Shown: positions 24,181 to 32,912, counted from the first letter of the stretch. The stretch: DNA of 64,000 bases from an uncultured Anaerolineae bacterium (GCA_934216615.1 CAKQCB010000005.1:124001-188000); one strand, 5' to 3'. The notes: generated by a model not told the origin, from the letters alone. Program-made: numbers and translations.

Positions 24181-24765
24181 ATGGCAACGCTAACTGCGGG
24201 GGGCACAACGTCATCCCCACAGTCCAAGGACAAAATCAACGTCCAAGTAAATGCTCCGAGTCGCCGCGAATTTTTGTATTACATTTGGGGCGCTTCAATG
24301 GCGTTATTACTGGGCGGCGGTGGCGCGGCCTTTATTTGGTACGCACTACCCCGTTTCGCTGAAGGTACATTCGGCGGTTTATTCAACTTTGCACCTACCC
24401 AAATTCCACAAGCTGAAACAGCACCTACGTCTGTTCCATCAGGTCGTTTCTGGGTGAGTAACACCAATTCAGGCTTAGTCGTCTTATTTGGGGTTTGTAC
24501 ACACCTTGGGTGTTTGCCCAAGTGGGTACCTGCAAATTTCCGCTTTGAATGTCCGTGCCACGGTTCGAAATTCGAACTCGATGGCACTTATATTGAAGGG
24601 CCTGCACCGCGCGCTCTTGATCGCTTCCCAACCACCATCACATTTGCCGATGGTACGGTTGAAACAAGCAATGATATTGGTGACCCCATCCCTCTCAATG
24701 GTCGCGAAATTGCCTCCATTGTGATTGATACGGGTAAAAAATTGGTTCGACCGGGTCATAATTAA
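24181..24765 (+). CDS. Rieske 2Fe-2S protein of the cytochrome bc complex
   Basis: A 194-residue electron carrier between quinol and cytochrome c. The cluster ligands are in CTHLGCLPKW (Cys106, His108) and CPCHGSKF (Cys124, His127); Cys111 and Cys126 give the usual disulfide. A twin-arginine-type signal/anchor is visible: SRREFLYYIWGASMALLLGGGGAAF (written in two parts: SRREFL at 28-33, hydrophobic span ~34-54), so it is probably Tat-exported and stays anchored. It is the first gene of the complex, 61 bp before cytochrome b, with GAGGAGG at its start. Confidence 0.95.
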   Translation: MATLTAGGTTSSPQSKDKINVQVNAPSRREFLYYIWGASMALLLGGGGAAFIWYALPRFAEGTFGGLFNFAPTQIPQAETAPTSVPSGRFWVSNTNSGLVVLFGVCTHLGCLPKWVPANFRFECPCHGSKFELDGTYIEGPAPRALDRFPTTITFADGTVETSNDIGDPIPLNGREIASIVIDTGKKLVRPGHN

Positions 24766-24826
24766 TATGGGTCATAAACCAACGGCTGGAATGTCTAGCT
24801 GTTGGCACGTATAAGGAGTTTAGGGA

Positions 24827-26635
24827 ATGTCGGTACTCCCATTTCCATCATTCCTCGATGATGTTAAAGAAAAGGGACTCAAGCGCGCTGTATTTGAAGG
24901 CGTGAATGAGGTTGTTGAACGTGCAACTGCAGGTATGAATATCCAAGATATTCGTGAAGCGTTGCGTGGGGAAGCTCCATCACGGAAGCCGAACCCCCGT
25001 CTCCAACCGCATGCGGATGGCTTCTGGCTGCACATGCGTCCAAGTTACTTCAATCGGTCGGTCACAGGTCTATATCCACACTTTAGACTGGGTTGGCTCT
25101 CGACCTATTTTGTTTTCTTTGAAACCCTCACGGGCATCTTCTTGATGATTTTCTACACACCGTCGCCAGAAGTGGCCTATTCCAACATGCTCACCATCAT
25201 GAGCAATGTGCCGATGGGTCAGTTTGTTCGCGACTTGCACCGTTTAGGCGCAGAAGCGATGGTGTTAATCGTCTTCCTCCACATGCTCAGGACGTTCTTC
25301 ACGGGCAGTTACAAGAAACCACGTCAATTCACATGGTTCTCCGGTATCATCCTGTTGATCTGTACCATGTTCCTCAGCTTCAGCGGTTACTTGCTCCCAT
25401 GGGATCAATTAGCGCTGTGGGCGGTGACCATCGGCGCTTCGATGATCGAAGCAGCGCCGCCGGAAATCGTCGGGACGAACCTCAACTTGCTATTACGCGG
25501 TGGGCCAGACATCGGTGCAAACGGTTTGCTCCGTTTCTACCTGTTACACGTCCTCGCCGTTCCTGCAGTATTGTTCATCTTCACAGGTGTTCACTATTAC
25601 AAGGTGATTATTCACGGTCACAGCTTACCTCCACGCGAAGAAAATATCGGTGAAGACAGCGCCAAGCGGGTTCCGCTTGAAAAGCGTGTGTACTTCATTC
25701 CCGACGTTCTCACCAGCGAAATTATGTGGATTGCGGTGACAACGCTGATCTTGACCGTCTTGGTGACATGGTTCTTCCATGCCCCACTAGAAAGTCATGC
25801 GAACCCACAAGCAACGCCATTAGGCACCACCGCGCCTTGGTACTTCCTCTGGATTCAGGGGATGCTCAAGCTTGGTGACAAAGTGCTGTGGGGGATCATC
25901 GTCCCCACCATTGTGGTGGTCTTCTTGCTGGCCGTGCCCTACATCGACACCACCCCTAGCCGTCGTTATGCACACCGTCGTGTTGCATTAAGCGTCTGCT
26001 TCATCTTGCTGTCGCTGTTGGTCATCACCAGCTACATGGGTTTGCCAGAATTTGGTGTAGCCACTTCTGCCGACTCTGAAATTTTGCATGAACTTGTCAT
26101 GGAACCCGCACATAACCACATGGGTGTGTTGCGACCTGTTCCATTCGATGAACTTGCGCCCGGGTTATACACCACTTCGCAATTCCATTCAGAGAATGCT
26201 GCAGAAGCAGTTGCGGCCTTCAACGAAGAGATTGCGGCGAGTGGACAGGCAGAAGCACTCAGCGCCTATCTTGCTGACCCTGCCCGTAATATGATCTTAA
26301 CTTCTACCACATTCTCGGTCGTTCCCTCAGCTTCACCCGAACTGTATGAAGGCATGCACTTCTTCTTTGAAGAAATTGAACATCGTGCCAATGAATTACC
26401 CAACGGTTGGGGCGCGGTGATCATTGCGAACGTACAAGAAAATGTACGCCGTGTAGAAGTCGTGCTGTCATGGGATGAAGTGGAAATTGACCCACTCACT
26501 GGTACAGCCGTTATTGATGAAAATGGGCAACCTGTGTTTGTACGTGATGAAAACGGTGAAGTCGTTCGTCGCTACAATGCGGAGCACATGTTCATCCATG
26601 AAAATTCGCAGTATTTTGCAGCACCGGGAGCCTAG
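24827..26635 (+). CDS. Fused cytochrome b (b6 plus subunit IV) with a long C-terminal extension
   Basis: A 602-residue core subunit of the quinol-oxidising complex. Residues ~80-265 are the four-helix haem part: His138, His152, His241 and His256 are positioned as ligands for two b haems, and GYLLPWDQ marks the quinol site. Residues ~270-405 match subunit IV with three spans. The PEWY motif reads APWYFLW, so the acidic residue is missing, as in some alternative complexes. Residues ~406-602 are a soluble acidic extension that I do not recognise, expected on the outer (p) side. An amphipathic N-terminal ~60 residues precede the first span. It starts 61 bp after the Rieske gene, with AAGGAG. Confidence 0.94.
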   Translation: MSVLPFPSFLDDVKEKGLKRAVFEGVNEVVERATAGMNIQDIREALRGEAPSRKPNPRLQPHADGFWLHMRPSYFNRSVTGLYPHFRLGWLSTYFVFFETLTGIFLMIFYTPSPEVAYSNMLTIMSNVPMGQFVRDLHRLGAEAMVLIVFLHMLRTFFTGSYKKPRQFTWFSGIILLICTMFLSFSGYLLPWDQLALWAVTIGASMIEAAPPEIVGTNLNLLLRGGPDIGANGLLRFYLLHVLAVPAVLFIFTGVHYYKVIIHGHSLPPREENIGEDSAKRVPLEKRVYFIPDVLTSEIMWIAVTTLILTVLVTWFFHAPLESHANPQATPLGTTAPWYFLWIQGMLKLGDKVLWGIIVPTIVVVFLLAVPYIDTTPSRRYAHRRVALSVCFILLSLLVITSYMGLPEFGVATSADSEILHELVMEPAHNHMGVLRPVPFDELAPGLYTTSQFHSENAAEAVAAFNEEIAASGQAEALSAYLADPARNMILTSTTFSVVPSASPELYEGMHFFFEEIEHRANELPNGWGAVIIANVQENVRRVEVVLSWDEVEIDPLTGTAVIDENGQPVFVRDENGEVVRRYNAEHMFIHENSQYFAAPGA

Positions 26636-26638
26636 TCC

Positions 26639-27730
26639 GTGAACTTACAACGACTACTCGTCGAACGTATCGAACATAGAATTATCGTTGGCACCGTCGC
26701 GTTCTTGGCAACCCTTGTCCTCATCGGCTGGATTGCTATCAGCGAAGGCCGCCGTATGGAAGCATTTGCGATCCAGTACAACGCCCGTGCGATTGAACGT
26801 GGTGCGCTACTCTTTAACAGCACTTGCGCAACCTGTCACGGGGTTGATGGTCGGGGTATGATCAACCGTGCCCCTGCGTTGAACAACCCTCAATTATTCG
26901 GTCATGACTTCTTAGGCGAAGTTCGCGCAGAACGCAAGTCCTTAGAAGATGAATTGGCAGTTGAAGGCGTGACAGAAGAACGCACCACTGAAATCAATGC
27001 CCGCTTAGCGGAACTTGATCAAGAAGAAGCGTCTCTGCGTCAACAAATGCAACCCGCAATTGATCGTGGGTATGATCCCGATGGGTTCAACCGTCTCTCC
27101 AACTTAGGTTGGGGAAGCACCTTGCATAACTTCATCTACACCACGCTGTACAGCGGTCGTCCGACCAGCAACAGCTACTGGCCTGAACCGATGGCAGCTT
27201 GGTCACAGGCAGCCAGTGGGCCGCTGCGTAACGACGAACTGGAAGACCTGACTCAATTCATCATGAACTGGGATCGTGGCGACGACTGGACCATCGAAGA
27301 CCTGAACGCCGTGCAACAATTCGGTATCGAACCTGCACGCCCAAGCGAAGGTGGCGATGCCAGCATTCCTACCGTTGAAACTGACGCGACAGTTGAAGAA
27401 ATACTCACAACCCTTGTTGATTTCACGGGCGATCCAAACTCTGGTGAAGCACTCTACACCGCACAAGGGTGTTCAGGCTGTCACACAGCAGGCGTTGTTG
27501 GCCCGCTCACCGCAGGCACTTGGACCCGCGTGAATGAAGAACGTATGGCTGTGCCCGAACTCGCAGCGTTGACCGCAGAAGGTTATTTGGTGGACAGCAT
27601 CATTCACCCATCCAACTACATCGTCCCGGGCTTCCAACCTGTGATGTCGAGCTTCGGTGGACTGATCAATTACCAACAACTCGCGGACTTAATGGCCTAC
27701 TTAGAAAGCCAAGATCAACCCGCACAATAA
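26639..27730 (+). CDS. Membrane-anchored dihaem cytochrome c of the bc complex
   Basis: A 363-residue protein that accepts electrons from the Rieske centre. An N-terminal anchor (~14-34, IIVGTVAFLATLVLIGW) precedes the first c domain with CATCH (63-67) and a second with CSGCH (~277-281). Between CATCH and the rest of the first domain lies a highly charged helical insert (~92-140, with SLEDELAVEGVTEER and EINARLAELDQEEASLR) that ordinary class I cytochromes do not have. The GTG start is 3 bp after the cytochrome b stop. The operon ends at a strong terminator after this gene. Confidence 0.92.
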   Translation: MNLQRLLVERIEHRIIVGTVAFLATLVLIGWIAISEGRRMEAFAIQYNARAIERGALLFNSTCATCHGVDGRGMINRAPALNNPQLFGHDFLGEVRAERKSLEDELAVEGVTEERTTEINARLAELDQEEASLRQQMQPAIDRGYDPDGFNRLSNLGWGSTLHNFIYTTLYSGRPTSNSYWPEPMAAWSQAASGPLRNDELEDLTQFIMNWDRGDDWTIEDLNAVQQFGIEPARPSEGGDASIPTVETDATVEEILTTLVDFTGDPNSGEALYTAQGCSGCHTAGVVGPLTAGTWTRVNEERMAVPELAALTAEGYLVDSIIHPSNYIVPGFQPVMSSFGGLINYQQLADLMAYLESQDQPAQ

Positions 27731-27754
27731 GGTTTTAACCCCTTACCTAAAAAA

Positions 27755-27790
27755 TGAGCCGTCTCTTGATATAAGAACGGCTCGTTTTTA
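27755..27790 (+). terminator. Intrinsic terminator of the bc operon
   Basis: GAGCCGT (27756-27762) and ACGGCTC (27777-27783) form a perfect 7-bp G+C-rich stem followed by GTTTTTA. It is 25 bp after the cytochrome c stop. Confidence 0.85.
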
Positions 27791-27934
27791 TTCACGGTGT
27801 TGTGCGTGGGCTTGTCAGAGGATGAAACGTCAAATACAGTCTGTCACTTTTCTTTAAAATCATCTGTTACGTGAGCGCTATACAGGTTACAATCAGAGAT
27901 ATAGAGCATGTCCCATAAAGGAGTTCAATCACCT

Positions 27935-28438
27935 ATGAAACGTCAGTCTTTATTTATTGTCCTTGTCATCCTGCTGACCGTATTCATGGTCGGTGTCGTT
28001 TCTGCTCAAGAAGCAACTGAAGAATCCCCTATTTTCTCTTTCAGTCTCACCGCGACAGCGTTGGCAAACCCTGACCTGATTGCAACTCCCGAACCCGTCA
28101 CATCCCCTGAAGCGACTGAAGTCACAGCGACCGAAACGGCTGAACCTGAAGATGCCGAAGCGACAGAAGCCACCGCTGAACCCGTCGCCACAGAAGTTGA
28201 AGTTGAAAGCACCGAAGTGGCAGCGGTTGAAACCGCCGAAGTCACGCCTGAAACAACCCCCGAAGCCACCGCTGAGGCAGATTCATCCACGCTCACTATT
28301 CAAGGCGATAACGGCGCCGTTGTCGATGATAACACGCCCGACCCGCTCGACGTCCCCACATTGATCCTGCTCATCGGTTTAGGCGGGGTGGGTTTCATCG
28401 GCTTGATCACCTACAGCCGTGACCGTAACAAGAAATAG
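27935..28438 (+). CDS. Exported low-complexity Thr/Glu/Ala stalk protein with C-terminal membrane anchor
   Basis: A 167-residue protein. A signal peptide (MKRQSLFIVLVILLTVFMVGVVSAQ) is followed by ~110 residues of Glu, Thr, Ala, Val and Pro repeats (TEVTATETAEPEDAEATEA), then a C-terminal span (TLILLIGLGGVGFIGLITY) with a basic tail RDRNKK. This layout places an extended, acidic and possibly glycosylated stalk outside the cell. There is no catalytic domain and no family I recognise. ATG 27935 was chosen because AAAGGAG precedes it and the signal peptide starts there; an in-frame ATG 27 bp earlier contains the ribosome-binding site. It stands between two terminators as its own unit. Confidence 0.75.
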   Translation: MKRQSLFIVLVILLTVFMVGVVSAQEATEESPIFSFSLTATALANPDLIATPEPVTSPEATEVTATETAEPEDAEATEATAEPVATEVEVESTEVAAVETAEVTPETTPEATAEADSSTLTIQGDNGAVVDDNTPDPLDVPTLILLIGLGGVGFIGLITYSRDRNKK

Positions 28439-28464
28439 TTCCGTCACGCTTCAGAATATCAATT

Positions 28465-28492
28465 AAAGCGCTGATCCCTCAGCGCTTTTTTT
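28465..28492 (+). terminator. Intrinsic terminator after the stalk protein gene
   Basis: AAAGCGCTGA (28465-28474) pairs perfectly with TCAGCGCTTT (28479-28488), with a 4-base loop TCCC and a run of seven T residues. Confidence 0.92.
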
Positions 28493-28560
28493 ATATATTT
28501 CTGTAGATTTATGACATTCTGCGTAAATATGTACTCACTCATCAGCTTTTAAGCACTGGA

Positions 28561-28591
28561 TTGTGAATAATGTCACGGGGTGATGTATACT
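28561..28591 (+). promoter_or_regulatory. Candidate promoter of the ccm operon
   Basis: TTGTGA (28561-28566) and TATACT (28586-28591) are separated by 19 bp, 65 bp before the ccmE start. The -10 is good; the spacing is long. Confidence 0.4.
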
Positions 28592-28655
28592 AAACACACA
28601 CTTCGCACATTGAACCATGTGCATCCCAACTTAGTTGTTTGAAGGAGTTCCCCCA

Positions 28656-29192
28656 ATGTCGCAAGCCACTTGGGAAAAACCAGCGAATACATTATCCCCC
28701 GCAAAAACCTCAAATAAATTCAATTGGAAATTTATGTTCGGTGGTTTTGCCATCATTGGCGCGGTCATTTATCTCATCAGCACGGGCACGGTCTTCGGCG
28801 CTCGCTATTACATCACAGTTGATGAACTGATGGCAAACCCCGCACAATATCAAGGACAAACGATTCGGATTGCTGGGGTTGTCCTCGGCCCGACCATCGA
28901 ATACGACAGCGAAAATCTCATCATCGACTTCGTGATCGCAAATGTGCCGGAAGGCTACGATGATCTGGCGGAAGCCTTATTTATAGCGGCCAATAACCCT
29001 GACGCGACTCGCTTAGCCATTCATATTGAAAACCAAGTCCGTCCGGAATTACTGCAACATGAAGCCCAAGCCATCCTTTCGGGGACACTGGGGGAAGATG
29101 GCGTTTTCTACGCGACTGAAATCTTGTTGAAGTGTCCAACCCGCTTCACGGGTGGACCTGACCAAGCTATTGCGGCTCCAGTAGAAAGTTAA
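28656..29192 (+). CDS. ccmE: Cytochrome c maturation haem chaperone CcmE, Cys-type with Phe
   Basis: A 178-residue membrane-anchored chaperone that carries haem covalently between CcmC and CcmF. The anchor is ~26-44 (FMFGGFAIIGAVIYLISTG), followed by the OB-fold beta barrel (GQTIRIAGVVLGPTIEYD and QAILSGTLGEDGVFYATEIL). At the haem-attachment site E. coli has HxxxY; here it reads CPTRF (Cys160, Phe164), so it is the Cys-type (CxxxY) variant with Phe replacing Tyr. ATG 28656 has GAAGGAG upstream; the TTG 21 bp earlier is ignored. ccmF starts 4 bp after its stop. Confidence 0.92.
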   Translation: MSQATWEKPANTLSPAKTSNKFNWKFMFGGFAIIGAVIYLISTGTVFGARYYITVDELMANPAQYQGQTIRIAGVVLGPTIEYDSENLIIDFVIANVPEGYDDLAEALFIAANNPDATRLAIHIENQVRPELLQHEAQAILSGTLGEDGVFYATEILLKCPTRFTGGPDQAIAAPVES

Positions 29193-29196
29193 TTTT

Positions 29197-31290
29197 ATGC
29201 TCGCGGAAATCGGTATTGCGAGCCTCGTCATCGCGTTTGTGGTTGCGATTTACGCCCTGATTGCTTCGGTTGTTGCGGCACGACGAGAAATAGACACCCT
29301 TATGAACAGCGCTCGCAATGCGGCGCTGTTGGTCTTTCCTATCCTCTTTGTTTCATCCCTTGCCCTGCTTGTCGCCTTGATGCGACAGGATTATCACATC
29401 GCGTATGTGTGGCAAGTCTCGAACCCCGCCACGCCTGACTTTTATCGTTTCACGGCGTTATGGGGGTCACAACAAGGGTCGCTTCTTTTCTGGAACTTGT
29501 TGTTGAGCCTGTTCATCTTCGCCGCGATTTTGGTCAATTGGCGACGCAATCACCGCTTGATGCCGTATGCCATCGCCTTCATGATGGCCGTCCTCGTTTT
29601 CTTTGTCGGCTTGTCGGTATTCCTCGAAAATCCGTTTGCGCGCATCTGGATTCTGGCTGATAACACAGTGGTGAATGCGGTCTTCCAACCGGAAGGCAGT
29701 ATCGTCCCCCAAACGAGCCGTTTGGCAGAAACCGCGCGTGGCTTGAACCCGCTCTTACGTCATTTTGGCATGATCATTCACCCGCCGATGTTATATCTCG
29801 GCTTTGTAGGCATGACGATCCCCTTTGCCTTTGCGCTGTCGGCCCTCGCCAGTGGTGACCTGACGACCAACTGGATCAAGGCGACACGTCGCTGGATTTT
29901 GATCGGCTGGCTCTTTTTAAGTCTCGGTTTACTTCTCGGTGGCCGTTGGGCTTACGACGTGCTTGGATGGGGGGGCTATTGGGGTTGGGACCCTGTTGAA
30001 AACGCGGCGTTCATCCCATGGTTGATTGGCACCGCATTTTTACACAGCGTGATGATCCAAGAAAAGCGGGGCATGTTGAAGGTCTGGAATATGTTCCTTG
30101 TGATCTTCACCTTCTCCACCGTGATCTTTGGGACGTTCGCGACGCGCAGCGGGTTGATCGACAGCGTGCACAGTTTTGCCCAAAGTGAAATCGGCCTGCC
30201 GATGTTCTTATTCTGGGCAGGCATGACCATTATTTCGGTCAGCTTGATCGTGTATCGCTGGAATCGCGGTCAATTACGCGGTGAGCACACCTTCAACGGC
30301 ATCTTAAGCCGTGAAACTTTATTTGTCCTCAATAACGTGATCTTTGTCGCCTTAGCCTTGGCGATTTTCTGGGGCAGTTTCGCCGCCCCTATTTTGTCTG
30401 AAATGTTCATGGGCGTGGATATCACCCTCGGCGCGGATTATTTCAATCCCGTCACCGCGCCGCTGTTCCTCGTCATGTATCTCTTGATGGGTGTCGCACC
30501 CCTCACAGCATGGGGTGTGATGTCCGTACGTCGTTTAGGCAAAGCCATGATCGTGCCAAGCATCTTGACGCTGATCAGCATGGTCATCACCGCCATTTTA
30601 GGGGCGCATAGCCCGATGGTGATCCTCGCCTATGGCATTGTGCTGTTCGCGGGGTTTGTGGCGTTGTACGAAATCTATCGCGGGGCAAAAGCGCGCACGC
30701 GCGGCGGCAAAGAAACGCTTCTCAAAGCATTCTTGACGCTTTTCAGCCGTAACCGCCGACGTTATGGCGGGTTCATCGTCCATTTTGGCATCACCGTCAT
30801 CGGCTTAGGCGTGATCGGCAGTACAGTTTACCAACAAGAAACCCAACAAACCCTGCGCATCGGTCAAAGCTTTGATTTTGGCGGGTATACCCTCATCTAT
30901 GACAGCATGGAAGATGGACAGGTCGCCAGTGACCGCGTGATGGACATTGCCAATTTGAGTTTGTACCGCAACGCGACCTTGTTAGCGACCCTGCGCCCGC
31001 GCCTAGATCATTATCCGCCTTCGCCGGGCGGTCAGCCAATGAGCATGGTGATCGCGGGAGCGCACAGCACCTTAGAAAATGATTTTTATGTCTTGTTGGC
31101 GGGGTGGAGCGAAACCAGCCAAGCCGCAACCTTCAAGATTTATATCAACCCGCTCATCAACTTGGTTTGGTGGGGGGGCCTCATCTTGATCGTTGGGACG
31201 GTCATCAGCGTTGGGCCGAATGAAACCAGCAAAGTACGCGCGCAAGTGCGTTCTCACAGCCTCGCCCCTGCAGGAGCCACCCCCGCATGA
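29197..31290 (+). CDS. ccmF: Cytochrome c haem lyase subunit CcmF
   Basis: A 697-residue polytopic membrane protein that attaches haem to apocytochrome c with CcmH. The haem-handling tryptophan-rich WWD-type loop is GGYWGWDPVENAAFIPWL. The conserved LWGSQQGSLLFWNLLLSLF and HFGMIIHPPMLYLGFVGM segments (with external His residues) are present. A periplasmic region with QTLRIGQSFDFGGYTL and a last span near the C-terminus follow. It overlaps ccmH by 4 bp (ATGA), so the two are co-translated. Confidence 0.96.
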   Translation: MLAEIGIASLVIAFVVAIYALIASVVAARREIDTLMNSARNAALLVFPILFVSSLALLVALMRQDYHIAYVWQVSNPATPDFYRFTALWGSQQGSLLFWNLLLSLFIFAAILVNWRRNHRLMPYAIAFMMAVLVFFVGLSVFLENPFARIWILADNTVVNAVFQPEGSIVPQTSRLAETARGLNPLLRHFGMIIHPPMLYLGFVGMTIPFAFALSALASGDLTTNWIKATRRWILIGWLFLSLGLLLGGRWAYDVLGWGGYWGWDPVENAAFIPWLIGTAFLHSVMIQEKRGMLKVWNMFLVIFTFSTVIFGTFATRSGLIDSVHSFAQSEIGLPMFLFWAGMTIISVSLIVYRWNRGQLRGEHTFNGILSRETLFVLNNVIFVALALAIFWGSFAAPILSEMFMGVDITLGADYFNPVTAPLFLVMYLLMGVAPLTAWGVMSVRRLGKAMIVPSILTLISMVITAILGAHSPMVILAYGIVLFAGFVALYEIYRGAKARTRGGKETLLKAFLTLFSRNRRRYGGFIVHFGITVIGLGVIGSTVYQQETQQTLRIGQSFDFGGYTLIYDSMEDGQVASDRVMDIANLSLYRNATLLATLRPRLDHYPPSPGGQPMSMVIAGAHSTLENDFYVLLAGWSETSQAATFKIYINPLINLVWWGGLILIVGTVISVGPNETSKVRAQVRSHSLAPAGATPA

Positions 31291-31814
31291 GATATTCACA
31301 AATCGGGTTTTTATGTGTGTTCATATTGGCGTTGTTATTTGGCAAAAGTTGGATGGTCGCCGCGCAAGACCTCACCTTGACGCCCATCCCGCAGGCGACG
31401 CGGGTGGTCACCCAAGATGAAGTCAATCGAATTTCACGGAATCTCTACTGCCCTGTTTGCCCCAACGAACGGCTGGATACGTGTGGCACACTCGCCTGTA
31501 CCCGCTGGCGCGAAGATATTCGCTTGCAATTGCAACAGGGGATGAATGAAGATGAAATCGTTCGGCTGTTTGTGGAACGCTATGGCGAACGCGCCTCTGC
31601 CGTTCCGCTAGACCCGACCTTGCGCGCCTTCTCACTCGTCACGCCTTTTCTTTTAGCCGCCATCGCCCTGATCATCGGCGCATATACGATTTATCGTTGG
31701 CGTCGAAATCAACGCGCGCTCACCGCGACAAAAGACCCGAAACCGACGAGTATCACCACGCCCTCAACCGATGATTCCTATCGTCAATTGATCGAAGAAG
31801 ATTTGAACCCATAA
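31287..31814 (+). CDS. ccmH: Cytochrome c maturation thiol protein CcmH (Chloroflexi-type four-Cys form)
   Basis: A 175-residue membrane-bound thioredox partner that reduces the apocytochrome CXXCH thiols for CcmF. A signal/anchor (~7-26) is followed by the family signature with the motif LYCPVCPNERLD (Cys55, Cys58). Classical CcmH has LRCxxC and no further Cys; here DTCGTLACTRW adds Cys66 and Cys71. The helical WREDIRLQLQQGMNEDEIVRLFVERYG part is typical. A second span (~113-134) lies at the C-terminal side. It is coupled to ccmF, and the TlpA-like gene follows after 31 bp. Confidence 0.92.
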   Translation: MRYSQIGFLCVFILALLFGKSWMVAAQDLTLTPIPQATRVVTQDEVNRISRNLYCPVCPNERLDTCGTLACTRWREDIRLQLQQGMNEDEIVRLFVERYGERASAVPLDPTLRAFSLVTPFLLAAIALIIGAYTIYRWRRNQRALTATKDPKPTSITTPSTDDSYRQLIEEDLNP

Positions 31815-31845
31815 CACCGACGTAATGTGAAGCAGGACATTGTAA

Positions 31846-32442
31846 ATGGAACCAACAACCGATATGAATCTTCTGGAGCAGTTGGAAAAAGAAGACCGCG
31901 AACACGCCGAAAACACCCCCCGTTTCAGTCTGCCCTCCATTATCTTGATGGTGGGTGTGATTGCGGCGTGTGTCGTGATCGGCATCGCCTTTTTATCCAG
32001 CCGTGAAACACAACCCCAAGACGGCGCCGCGCCCGATTTCACCATCACCACCTTTGAAGGCGATACGCTCCGCTTAAGCGACTTACGCGGTAAAATTGTG
32101 ATTCTGAATTTCTGGGCGAGCTGGTGTGGCCCCTGTCGTGATGAAGCGCCTTTCTTGCAGTCCGTTTATGAACAATATGCCGATCAAGATGTGGTCGTGT
32201 TAGGGGTGACGTTCAGCGATGTTGAGGCTGATTCACGCGCGTTCATCCAGCAGTATCAAATCACGTATCCCAACGCGCCGGACATTGGCACGAACATCAC
32301 AAAAGACTTGTATCATATTATGGGCGTGCCCGAAACCTTTGTGATCAACCGTGATGGCACAATCGCACAGTTTTTTATGGCACAGGTGACGGAAGCGAAC
32401 TTAATTCCGCTCATAGAAGAATTGGTCGCACAGCCCGCGTAA
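31846..32442 (+). CDS. TlpA/ResA/CcmG-type membrane-anchored thioredoxin
   Basis: A 198-residue disulfide reductase. An N-terminal cytoplasmic segment and one span (~31-50) precede the thioredoxin fold, with the active site WCGPC (Cys94, Cys97) in NFWASWCGPCRDEAPF, and the cis-Pro segment GVPETFVINRDG. Relatives keep apocytochrome or CcmH thiols reduced on the outer side of the membrane; the place between ccmH and the CcmI-like gene supports that role (CcmG function). It is not an overlap partner, so it may have its own translation signal. Confidence 0.92.
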   Translation: MEPTTDMNLLEQLEKEDREHAENTPRFSLPSIILMVGVIAACVVIGIAFLSSRETQPQDGAAPDFTITTFEGDTLRLSDLRGKIVILNFWASWCGPCRDEAPFLQSVYEQYADQDVVVLGVTFSDVEADSRAFIQQYQITYPNAPDIGTNITKDLYHIMGVPETFVINRDGTIAQFFMAQVTEANLIPLIEELVAQPA

Positions 32443-32507
32443 CCTTGCACAGAGTCATACAGAGATGATTTCTCTCTAAAGAATCACGCTTATTAAAGGA
32501 TATTCAC

Positions 32508-32912
32508 ATGAGTTCAACCGGCGTTATCATCGCCGTATTGATGGCAAGCGTCATCATCATCATCATTGCCTTGCCATTTTTCACCGCCACCCGCAAACGG
32601 AATGAGCAAGACCTCTTGCGCGAACGTCAACGCGAACGGCTTCAGGTCTATTACGAACGCGCATTAAAAAACATCCGCGACCTCGATGATGACCACGCGA
32701 TTCAGAAAATTGGCGAACAAGAATACGCCGTAGAGCGCGAAATTTGGGTACAGCGTGGGATTCATGCCCTCAAAGCCTTAGACACCCTGAACACCAACCC
32801 GCTGTTCGCCACAACCGCAGTCACAGACACAGCCATTGACGATGCCATTGATACGGCGATTGAGGCCGCAGTTGCCCAAGCCCGTTCGCAAAAAAGTGTG
32901 AGTACGCCATGA
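32508..32912 (+). CDS. CcmI-like membrane protein
   Basis: A 134-residue protein with one N-terminal span (~6-25, VIIAVLMASVIIIIIALPFF), then a basic helical segment with NEQDLLRERQRERLQVYYERALKNIRDLDDDHAIQKIGEQEYAVEREIW (split here: basic helix ~32-50, heptad part ~50-85). The pattern matches the N-terminal part of CcmI (membrane helix then a charged helix that binds the Ccm lyase), but the TPR part is missing. I infer a CcmI-like role from that and from its place inside the ccm operon. It overlaps the next gene by 4 bp (ATGA). Confidence 0.65.
   Translation: MSSTGVIIAVLMASVIIIIIALPFFTATRKRNEQDLLRERQRERLQVYYERALKNIRDLDDDHAIQKIGEQEYAVEREIWVQRGIHALKALDTLNTNPLFATTAVTDTAIDDAIDTAIEAAVAQARSQKSVSTP

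Noticed and set aside
28080..28290. Repeated GAAGCCACC-like units as a possible tandem repeat or CRISPR
   Set aside because: These are imperfect codon repeats of Glu, Ala and Thr within a gene, with no spacers and no constant unit.
28006..28296. Long open frame on the minus strand with Ser/Ala/Val repeats
   Set aside because: It is the mirror of the low-complexity Thr/Glu/Ala codons of the plus-strand stalk gene, which has a signal peptide, a ribosome-binding site and a terminator.
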